Shown here one piece after another: positions 25,953 to 35,079 of a stretch of DNA of 64,000 nt. The DNA lies in NCBI GenBank assembly GCA_045837725.1, contig JBEWZL010000145.1, forward strand, positions 495,691-559,690, given 5' to 3'. This DNA is from Vermamoeba vermiformis. Lineage: Eukaryota; Tubulinea; Echinamoebida. The notes under the pieces were generated by a model that had not been told where the DNA came from, made no database searches, and worked only from the letters and a program-made list of their open reading frames with translations. Numbering within the stretch: position 1 is the stretch's first letter; each line of letters starts with the position of its first letter. The position numbers were made by a program, and so were the translations under genes.

Positions 25953-27194
25953 ATGCACTGTGAGACTATTAACGTTGTCGATTTATATAACACCTTGTCC
26001 GTTATTCCCGGTGATAAGCATCCAGCCCCTCTTCCGGTATTAATTCAATATTTAATTTAAAATTCAAGCCGATTGTATTTTTAAAATAATTAAACTACGA
26101 CAAGATTATCACGTTAGATTAAATATTTTTATTTGTTCCAGATCGACTTGCGCACCTCAGTGGACTTTGACAAAAGCCACGTCCGCTCAGCAATTAACAT
26201 TAGAGTTCCTGAAAATTATAAGGGTAATTAAAATGGAATATAACCAACTCTGACTCAGTGTAGATGTGCTCAAAGCTGCCTCGGACCTCATGAAGTATTG
26301 TAACGAAGAGGGCAAGCCTAAGTACCAGTGGAAATCTATTTTTAACATAATAGTATACGACGAACGAAATCGTAGCGACAGAATAGACTTTGTGGTCAAT
26401 TTATTGATGACTTCTGGAGAGCGCTTTATCTCGATCCGTCAGCTTGATGCATCAGGTATTTATTCCTTAGAGGCCCCTGAATACATGCTTATAGTCATCT
26501 TTTAGAAGGATTTGATGCTTTCGAAGAGCGATTTCCATTTCGTTGCGAAGGAAGTAGGCTGAAAGCACTGGGTGACAAACACGAACTATACCCCTCGCTC
26601 ATTTGTTCAGGACTGTTTCTAGGAAGTTATAGACAAGCTTCGCGGCAACAACAGTTCATAGACCTTAAAATTAGTCACGTGGTGAACTGTGCATTGCACG
26701 ATTGCAAAAACATGTTCGAGCAGAATGGTATTACATATTTAAACTTGATACTTGAGGACGATGAGAATCAGAAACTGGAAGGGCCAGAGCTAAACAAAGC
26801 ATTAGAGTTCATTCGTAAGTTCGTGCTATTAAATCTGTTTTGTGCTAATAATTCTGTAGACCTTTCAATCGGAGGCGGATCAAATGTGCTCGTTCATTGT
26901 TTGGTATTGTTTGCTATTAGACTTACAATGTTAATTAATCTAATGTAAAATAGGCAGGCAAAAGTCGCTCTGCAGCCGTGGTCACCGCGTACCTCATCAA
27001 ATATCACAAGATGACCTTCGCCGACGTACGTTGATTCTTTTCGTCAATTATGTTCGATTAATGGATATAATTAGGCTTTAAATCACGTTAGAAGGTGTAG
27101 AGTGAATATTGATATTAATGGTGGGTTTATACGCCAGCTTAAAGCAATGGCAGACGAGTTTTCTGCGGTAAATTCAGGATCACAAGCAGAGTGA
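25953..27194 (+). CDS. Rhodanese plus dual-specificity phosphatase (MKP-like)
   Basis: Seven exons (25953-26036, 26142-26223, 26264-26455, 26506-26814, 26860-26903, 26954-27025, 27075-27194) total 903 nt, or 300 residues. The N-terminal half has rhodanese features (PIDLRTSVDFDKSHVRSAIN) but no obvious rhodanese cysteine. The C-terminal half is a dual-specificity phosphatase (YPSLICSGLFLGSY, SHVVNCALHDC). Its active site reads HCLAGKSRS (HCxxGxxR) and is split by an intron after HCL. MAP-kinase phosphatases share this rhodanese-then-DSP order, the rhodanese domain acting as the kinase dock. The likely role is dephosphorylating a MAP kinase or related phosphoprotein. The stop is 28 bp before the aquaporin ATG. 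Confidence 0.85.
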
Positions 27195-27222
27195 CAGTGA
27201 CGACACTAGCACAAGCACAACA

Positions 27223-28336
27223 ATGAACGATTCAATTAGTGGACTTCTTGGAGAGTTTTTCGGCTCGTACCTCCTCACTTTTGTAATTGGAATTAACGCA
27301 TCTTTCAACGGCGATCCGGCTATTTCCATTGGCTTTTTCCTCGCGGCGCTTGTATTTTCTGGAGGTAATTATAATCTGAAATAACTTTTTTTGGCGAATT
27401 TATAACTGAGCAGCCAAGATTTTTTTTTTTACCGCTATCAATACAGATCTCGCTGCTTTCGAGACAAAAAAATGCCCTAAATGACTTAAATATATTGTCC
27501 TTCGGTTATTTTGTGCTATTAGAACAAAATATCATCAAGTAAATTCGATCGGTTTGAACTAACGAGTTTACTTTGCTAGGTTACATTTCTGGAGCGCATT
27601 TCAACCCAGTAGTTAGTTTGGCGATGTGGTTAAGAAAGAAAATGAGCTTTCAAAATGTAGTGATGTACACTATTATGCAGATTCTCGGTTGCTTTTGCGC
27701 AGCACTCGTAAGTAGTTCTCATCAGTGAAGCTTGTGCGGCTTATTAATTACACTCAATAGACTGTATATTTTATGTTTGACGTTACTTGGGCATTCCCAG
27801 GACCCAAGACCCCCGCCTTGTTCACACCCGGGCGAGCTGTGACTTGCGAGATACTGTTCACGTTGGTGCTCGTGCACAGTGCACTCCACACTGGTACTAA
27901 GCAAGGTAATCATAGAAATAGTGCTGGCAAGGACTTGTCTTCACTCGGTACTAACACCATCTACGCGACCGTACAGACAACAACCAATTTTTCGGTCTGG
28001 CTATCGGCTTTTCTCTTGTAAGCGCTATCTATACCATCGGACCCATCTCAGGTGCTGGACTCAACCCGGCAGTATGCGGCGGTAAGAGAAGGAGATTTTC
28101 TTGAAGTGAAATTGAATTTTCAAAAATTAATTTTAATTTTCGCAAATTGAATAGGTTTTGCTATTGTGCAAGCATTCTTCGGTGCCACAGGCTCTAATGA
28201 CCATAACGCCGGCAATATTTGGATTTACGTACTTGGTCCATACGCTGGCTCGCTACTGGGTGTTGCATTCTATTACCTCCTGCACCGATCTGAGTTCCGC
28301 CGAAAAAATTACGAGTTGGTGGATACTATTCAGTAA
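27223..28336 (+). CDS. Aquaporin / MIP-family channel
   Basis: Five exons (27223-27364, 27580-27707, 27761-27905, 27977-28081, 28155-28336) total 702 nt, or 233 residues. There are six hydrophobic segments and two half-helices: GAHFNPVVS (first, NPV rather than NPA) and GAGLNPAVCGG (second, NPA). The conserved Arg that follows NPA in most water and glycerol channels, part of the selectivity filter, is replaced by Val. Pore selectivity may therefore differ from standard aquaporins. The glutamate in helix 1 (LLGEFFGSYLL) and its partner in helix 4 (VTCEILFTLVLV) are kept. The C-terminal tail is short (RRKNYELVDTIQ). The location may be contractile vacuole or plasma membrane; this is not visible from sequence. 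Confidence 0.9.
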
Positions 28337-28647
28337 AATAAACCATAATAACCCGTGCTGCGCGTTTGGGCCTGATCACGTGCCTGGCTAGGAATAATCA
28401 CTTAGTTTCAGATTGGCTCCCAGATCTTTTGGGAGGCGGAGGCTTTTCAGTGAAGGAGCAAACATAAAAAGCTGAAACTTCTCGTTTATTTTTTCATCTT
28501 GTTCGTCAGTAAGAAGCGTCACATCGCTTCATCGTCTATACCCACAACAGCGCATCTGTTTACCCCCCCTAGTTTTTTCTCTCTCTTTGTCAACACGGAA
28601 GTCCTTCATTTCAATTTTAGCTGATCATCTGTTTACAATATTTCAAA
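28337..28647. promoter_or_regulatory. Intergenic spacer with CACGTG
   Basis: This is a 311-bp spacer with a CACGTG at 28377-28382, just after the aquaporin stop. Pyrimidine-rich sequence lies around 28565-28600, upstream of the next gene. It is probably the promoter of the 28648 gene. Confidence 0.35.
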
Positions 28648-29511
28648 ATGGAGTACGCTAGTTATTTTCAATACCAAGGTTCAGACAATCCCTTTTCCTT
28701 CGAGCGAGCTGCAGCGGATGCCCGAGCTTCGGAACCGTCTGACTCATCGATGGACTTCGTTTCTGCCTGTAATCCGAGAAAGCGCGATCGAGCCGCATTC
28801 GAGTCTGATGATAGTGCGCGTGGCCTAGGCTTAACGGACCCGTCCGAGTCTTCAAAAAGGCAACGTTTTGGCAACTACTCAGTCACCGAAGTCGATCAAG
28901 TCTTTGAGCGCGTCATTTTGTGGTTAGCTGCGAATTCCGATCGTCTCCCGAGAACGTTGGTGGAGCTAGAGCAAGCGATCCAGTTCATTAACAGTTTCAA
29001 GGCAAGCGTCGATCCGGAGTGCGTCTTCTATCACTTGGTCCTCAATGACTTTCTGCGAGTAACGGACATTGTCAACAGTCGCGACAGTAGCAGCAGTAAC
29101 GAATCGTTTTGTTCAACTATGCAAGTCAACCTCAATCCTTATCCGGCCAACTTCGAGGGCTCGTTCTTGATAGTCTTACCGAACGCTGGTCCGCTCCCAA
29201 ACTCACTTTCAGGTAGCTCTAGGGTTTCTCAGGATTTCCTCACCGCCCTCAACAAGGCTGTGAGGTGGCTACGCAGCAGCCTACAGCTTCCCACGACAAA
29301 GCAAGGTTTCACGACAGCTCTCAGCAAGGTCTGCATTTCCAAGCCTATCCATTGCCCTGCATCACTGATCATCGAACGTCTCATTCAGAGAGATATCGTC
29401 CGCGTAAGCTACGGCGGCGTACTCGAGTTCAGCACTGCTTCTCGAGCTAATGGCCAGCATGTTCCTGTTCTTCAAGCGCCAACCTTCTACACGGCAGCTC
29501 CGGTCTACTAA
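28648..29511 (+). CDS. Unrecognised 287-residue protein, intronless
   Basis: A single open frame starts at MEYASYFQYQ, preceded by AAA. The first 80 residues are Ser/Asp-rich with a basic NPRKRDR and SSKRQRFG, likely nuclear signals. The rest has two similar-looking globular blocks: EVDQVFERVILWLAANSDRLPRTLVELEQAI (two adjoining segments) and DFLTALNKAVRWLRSSLQLPTTKQGFTTAL. Each is followed by a segment with a conserved hydrophobic pattern (VFYHLVLNDFLRV; SLIIERLIQRDIVRVSYGG). The protein therefore seems to contain an internal duplication of a ~65-residue helical domain, possibly winged-helix-like. I know no family for it. It is one of the few intronless genes here. A short-repeat array follows its 3' end. 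Confidence 0.75.
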   Translation: MEYASYFQYQGSDNPFSFERAAADARASEPSDSSMDFVSACNPRKRDRAAFESDDSARGLGLTDPSESSKRQRFGNYSVTEVDQVFERVILWLAANSDRLPRTLVELEQAIQFINSFKASVDPECVFYHLVLNDFLRVTDIVNSRDSSSSNESFCSTMQVNLNPYPANFEGSFLIVLPNAGPLPNSLSGSSRVSQDFLTALNKAVRWLRSSLQLPTTKQGFTTALSKVCISKPIHCPASLIIERLIQRDIVRVSYGGVLEFSTASRANGQHVPVLQAPTFYTAAPVY

Positions 29512-30528
29512 TCATCAACATCACTTCAAGACAACGACAAACAGAAAACAAACAAAGATAGTTCAATTATGCTCCAAGATAAGTACAAGAGTTCCTCGAA
29601 GTTCAGCCCCGTAACAATGTGTCAAGTCAAAAAGTAAGAAGAAAACTCATTACAATCACCAATACTGAACATCGTTCACGACAGATACAACGTAGTTCAA
29701 TAGCCCGATGGTTCAACAAAGCAAAGTCACAAGACGATACAACCCGAGACTCAAACCGGATGATTCCCGATTGCTCTTTTAGGACTGCGCGTTTGCGTGT
29801 CTTACTAAGTAGCGTAGGGTTCGCCTCACTTGGCTAGTAGCGATTTAGGACTGCGCGTTTTGGGTTTGTTTGTAGCGTTGTGGGACTGCGCGTTGTGGGT
29901 TTAGTAGCGATTTAGGACTGCGCGTTTTGGGTTTGTTTGTAGCGTTGTGGGACTGCGCGTTGTGGGTTTTGTAGCGATTTAGGACTGCGCGTGTTGGTTA
30001 GTAGCGTTGTGGGACTGCGCGTTTTTTAGGACTGCGCGTTTTTGGGCCTTCCTCTTGCCGTTTTGGAACTTTCAATGTCAGTACTTCAACCTCGTTGGAC
30101 TACACCGCTGAAGCATCATCTCGACAAGCCGGAGCCAATCGACAGTTCTCATCATCGCCCTTGGTCCCCGTGGTCGGCCGACCACACCATTTTTTTCTTA
30201 ATGTCACGGCGTGTTTGATTCAGCAGTGCCACGAGCCGTTGAAACCAAACACGTTGTGCTATTAAGAGATTACGTCGACGGTCAATAAGTATAATTGTAT
30301 TGGTTTTGAGGTCAAATAAATTTGTATTTTATGTAAATGGAGTTCGCGCACCATCTTCGCAGTGAAGAATTGTCGTTGTTCTTTGCACTAAATTTGGAAA
30401 GAGAACCCAAAATTTTACCGTTTTTTTCCAAGCTCATTTTAATTTAACTTAGCAATCGCACCAGAAACACAACAAACGCATATATTATTTATAAATGATA
30501 TATTTCTAGACAGTAGAACTCATTAGAA
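29512..30528. other. Intergenic region holding the repeat array and a 16-bp perfect palindrome
   Basis: Apart from the array, the region has a perfect palindrome GTGGTCGGCCGACCAC at 30170-30185. It is AT-rich before the next start at 30529. The open frame at 29619-29837 runs into the repeats and is not credible as a gene. Confidence 0.5.
29781..30046 (+). repeat. Short repeat array (GGACTGCGCG units)
   Basis: The decamer GGACTGCGCG occurs about eight times (near 29782, 29847, 29883, 29916, 29949, 29981, 30012 and 30029). Spacing is mostly 32-36 bp. Linkers alternate between TTTTGGGTTTGTTTGTAGCG-like and TTGTGGGTTTAGTAGCGAT-like, so the true unit is roughly 65-70 bp with two halves. The array is downstream of the 287-residue gene and may lie in its 3' UTR. 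Confidence 0.75.
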
Positions 30529-33467
30529 ATGGAAATGGAACAAACTTTTTGGTCAAAAGAGGACGATTCAGCACAGATGTTCCACGAGCTGGAGCGCTGG
30601 GTAGATGAAGAAGACTTGTCATCTTCCGCCGAAGCAATTGCCGTATCACCTAAAAACGATATTGACGTGAAAGAGAGCTCTGCGATTGATTCGGATGAGC
30701 AAATCGAATCTTATGTAAATTTACAAGACGTGGATCCCACTGTCCCTTTCTACGAATATACCCACAGTACTCCAGATGCAATTATACTCAATTGTGAAGT
30801 GTGCAAGCGATTTTGTATTGGTAAGAGAAGGATACTGAATCGAAATTTAATTACTTTTGCAGATTTGATTTTAGTTGATTGAATTAATTCTTGATTGAAT
30901 GTCTATCGATCGCGAAAATAACAAATAACCAATATTATCTCATAGCTCAAGTACACCTACCCGACCTTGCATTGCGTCCAGGCCCAGGAGATAGGAGTTT
31001 CACTTTTCGATGCGCTAAATGCAACGGAGGAAAACAATCTTTCAAACACAACGAAAAAACATGGTAAGGATAAAAAAATGATCGAGATCGATAGCCTACA
31101 AGGCTCGATATTTTTAAGTAATTATTTTAAATATTTAAAAAGCGCGCGCAGCGAAAGAATGCAACGGTAACTTGTTGTCTTAGTTTCCCGCGTAAATGGT
31201 CATATCGCGGCTTTTATTTGACAGACTTCCATTTTAGGCTTGACATTGCACTTACGGCTCTATATAATTTGGAAATCAAGCACTCTAGAAGGTTTTTCCA
31301 CGTAAAGAAAGAGGTCTGCAAGTTCGTAGATCAACACTGGAACGAGTTATGCCTTGGAAGGACGAGTATGTAAAAACTACGCCCGTCTTCATCACCCTCC
31401 CCCCTTCTACTACAAAGGTTTTAATTGGTATTTTTTTTATTCAACTAGGAACTGCAACCTGGTGGGCAACTTTGAATGCGCAGATCACCACCCGAACCGA
31501 TATTTTTGAGACCGAGTCTCACGGTTCTGGCAAATGGGCGCTCCGTTACTCTAACCTCACTTGCACCGGCGGCGGCGAAACTAGGACTTCTTCAGTTTTG
31601 CTCAAACCCGAGAAACGCCAAAGATCGAGATCAAAATCCGACCTCGAAGATCGTGTGCAGAACTCCGAAGAGGAGAGCCTGAACGATAGCGAAGAAGACG
31701 ATATGGTCGACGACGAGTTCTCTCGTAAGGAGCGAATCATTGATAAGCGAATGTTCCAAGGCAGGCTTCAGTACTTGCTGCGCACCGAAGATGGCGATGA
31801 GATGTGGGAAGATGCTTCTACAAGCAAGACCGAGCTTATTCGTGAATACGAGGTAAGTCGAAGTTGTGTTTTATTACCAGCTAGTACCTAAAAAGCTCAC
31901 TCTTGTCATTTCAGGAAGGGATCAAGCGAGCTGCCCGCAACATTGTGAAGAAAAACAGGCAGCGCCGTCAAAAGTCCTACATGTTCTTGTGGTGCCATCA
32001 ATGCAAGCAGAAGCATGACGACGTTGTTTACTGCTCTCGATATTTTAAAGGCAGCTGCAGCAAGAAGTATTGCCTCGGCTGCATCCAGCGACACTACGGT
32101 GAAGACATCAACGATGACAACAAAGACTCATGGATTTGCCTCTACTGTCGCAATATGTGCAGCTGTGCATTTTGCCGTCGTAGGCGCGGTGACGAGACAG
32201 CTCCTACAGAGTTCGGTGTCAGTGCTGCCCCGCGCAAGTCCCAAAAGCGCAAGCACCACGAAATTGACGAGATAAAGGTAAGAGGGTTTTAAGAATAGAT
32301 CCTCGAAATATCGGTTTCTGACAATTCTAATTTCAGGTAACCGCAAACCAAATCGAAACTATCCTTGCTAGAATTGATCATGGAGACACTGCCGAATATT
32401 TGGTGAAGCTCAAGGATGGCATGGGATCTTGTTGGACAAAAGAGAAAGAGGTGGCCAAAAGTGGTGCCCTACTCGAGCAATTCGATCAAGGATTGAAGAT
32501 CAGTGTGCCTGGTTCGGTTATCAACTCTATTCAGTCTACCGGTTCGTCTCCTCAAAAGAGACGTCGCTTGAGCAGTCTCAGGTCCTCCTCTGAAGTTGAA
32601 CGTCACGACGTTTCTCTCGAAGAGATAGTCTTACCTCCGAAGGATAAGATCGACATCCCCACGTGGCGTGATGTCTCGGACTACGACGCCTTACTACCAG
32701 ATCTTGGTTTGGGTCTCGACGAAGAGAGTGTGGAGGACGATTCTGATGAAGTCTATGCCAACCGCCACGCAAAGTACGAAGAAGAGGAGCAAACGCGATA
32801 CCGCGAATTCCTGCGTGCTCAACGGCTAATGAAGGCATCCAGCAAACATCGAAAGCAACACGGTGACACCAAAGTGACATTAAGTGATCTCTTGGCCAGT
32901 GGTCTAGTTGGTGAAGGTGAAGAACTGACATTCCGAGACCAAGTTGATGGCGATACTGCCAAGTTAACAGCGGCTGGCACTATCGAGTGGCGTGGTAGGA
33001 CCTTCACTAGCTTGTCGACTTTAGCAAAAACCATGGCCCATGAATGCGGGTACGGCAACTCTGGAACTCTGTTTAACGGTTGGCTGTTCATCTACGCTCG
33101 CGGCAAGCCAATGGAGCACTATCGTGATCAGTGCCGCAATCAACTGCTTGACGTTACATTTGTGGTAACTGGTGATTTGCCCAACGACGAGCTCGACACG
33201 AGCTTGGCTAGCTTAAAGTCCGAATCGAGTCTACCTCCTGCTGCACTTCAATCAAGCCAAGATATAGAGGATCTCGCTTCACACGACAATGCGGCCTTTT
33301 CCGTCACTGCTACATCGAGTGTTGCCCCTGCTCTTAATGCCTCGTACATCATTCACGATAATAGGTCGATTTTAAGCGACGACTCCTTCTCGAGGCTTGA
33401 CGCTATAGATAACTTCACACTCGAGACTTGGATTGAGGGAATGGACAAGGCTACAACCAACGTCTAA
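30529..33467 (+). CDS. Chromatin protein: ASH2-like winged helix, CDCA7-type zinc finger, PEHE, RAMA
   Basis: Six exons (30529-30820, 30946-31063, 31238-31365, 31449-31852, 31915-32277, 32337-33467) give 2436 nt, or 811 residues. Residues ~90-210 resemble the atypical zinc-finger/winged-helix region of ASH2L/Bre2 (CEVCKRFC, CAKC, WLDIALTALYNL, VCKFVDQHWNELCLGRTRT, TWWATLNAQI). Residues ~335-405 are a zf-4CXXC_R1 finger as in CDCA7 (CHQCKQK, YCLGCIQRHYGED, WICLYCRNMCSCAFCRRRRG). Residues ~540-600 match the PEHE domain of MSL1/KANSL1 (IPTWRDV ... DDSDEVYANRHAKYEEEE). Residues ~614-696 match RAMA (LSDLLASGLV, IEWRGRTFTSLSTLAKTM, FNGWLFI). CDCA7 fingers read hemimethylated CpG, PEHE binds MOF-type acetyltransferases, and RAMA is linked to DNA-methylation proteins. 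The implied role is coupling a DNA-methyl mark to histone modification, in the nucleus. The domain calls are from memory of motifs. Confidence 0.8.
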
Positions 33468-33716
33468 CCGCGATCTGAATCCTAATGTACATAGGTTTTT
33501 TGTTTATAGATATGTAAGATAATGGCGTTTTCCTTGCTTTTGGCTTATCAAAAGTAAGCTTGTACACTATTTTGTTTGATAGGTGATAAATAGACTGATA
33601 CGAATCATTCGTCCTAAATTGCGCAAAAAAAATCCCCACAAATTTCACGCCCTACAAAGCCGCCGAGTAACTTAGCATTTATCCGTGCAGTAAAACTAAA
33701 GAACATTAAAGTTGAA

Positions 33717-34826
33717 ATGTCCACTCTCACAGCATCACTGCGCGACTTCGTAACGAAGGATAATTCTTTGGGTTTGTTGAAATGGTAATTAATAATAAGG
33801 CTTATAACGTTCTTTCGTACCTAACTAATTAAGGCCCTTGCTTGCTTTGTCTGGCCTTGGTCTCATTTCTGTCGCATCTGGAATACGGCGCGCATACAAT
33901 TATTTGAGGGTGAAGGACTCTGGTCTCGACGCTTATGCTGCACTCAACACAACTCCTGAGCCATTTTATCTGAAGGAACTATTTGACGTGACTTTGGTAA
34001 TTCAAAAATCTTAATCTAATTGAAAATTAAATTAATCATGATTATCGATAGAAAAAAACAAGCACACCAATGATGATAACAGGTGTTGTAGAGGGCAGAT
34101 TTCTCGAATTTTTGGTCTTTTGGGGAAAGCCTAAAAAGATTCTTGAGATCGGGTGCTTTACAGGTTAGTAGAGCCAACAATTGAAGCTTTAGCAAATTAT
34201 TCATTATTTTAAAAACAGGGTATAGCTCATTATGGATGGCGGAACAGCTTCCTGAAGATGGGAAGATAATTACTTTAGATTTGGATCCAAAAGTCACCGC
34301 CATCGCAAAAGAGCATTTCCTGAAGAGCCCCCACGGAGGAAAAATTGAGCACCGCTTAGGCGATGCGCGTCAAGCGTAAGTGATCCTAAACCATACTAAG
34401 CACTAATTGTTATGACAGAGTCACCTCTCTGGACGAGAAATTTGACCTGATCTTTATCGGTACGTAACGTTTCATATCTTTTGAGCTTGTTGCTGACTGG
34501 TTTTTCGTTAAAAGACGCTGATAAGGGAGGCTACGTTCATTACTATCAAATGATTATGTCTCGCGGCTTATTGGCTGAGAACGGCATCATAGTCGTTGAT
34601 AATACCTTTTTTATGGGAGGCGCCGCTAATCCTATTCTCAATCGAGTTGGTTCCTTTAAAGAAATTAACGAGTTCAACAAGGTAAGAAAGGCCAGGACTT
34701 TATGGCCAAGGACTTTTGACTAACCTAGCCCATTAGCTTATCCGATCGGATCCTCGAGTTGTTAGTGTTCAATTAAGCATTCGTGATGGAGTGACACTAA
34801 TTCGACACGCAAAAAAGACCGAATAA
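33717..34826 (+). CDS. SAM-dependent O-methyltransferase (caffeoyl-CoA O-methyltransferase-like)
   Basis: The start is ATG 33717. The N-terminal segment has a hydrophobic helix (PLLALSGLGLISVASGI), likely a membrane anchor. A class I methyltransferase follows: the SAM-binding motif KKILEIGCFTGYSSLWMAEQ, then GKIITLDLDPKV (acidic end of beta 2), HRLGDARQA, FDLIFIDADKGGYVHYY, and GIIVVDNTFFMGG. The FIDADK and VDNTF motifs are specific to the cation-dependent COMT/CCoAOMT family. It ends RDGVTLIRHAKKTE, a usual family terminus. The natural substrate cannot be told; bacterial and animal COMTD1-type relatives act on catechols or are uncharacterised. About six exons encode roughly 280 residues. Confidence 0.87.
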
Positions 34827-35079
34827 TTCATTGTTCTTGCTGCATTTCAATAAACAACACGACTCATTGTCATGTAGAGGCACTTTATTGCATTTACTTA
34901 TTTGGCTTGTTTGCAAGGTAAATAAATATTCCAAGCCCATCTTAACAACCAGATCTAGTCGGGATTTTTTCGTTAAAATTAATAGAAAAAATATCTGGAA
35001 TTGATTAATTGTTTACCCAATCTTTACTTACTATTTCCTCACGTAGACCGAGTTTTAAAAATTGTTTAATGCTGTTTTG

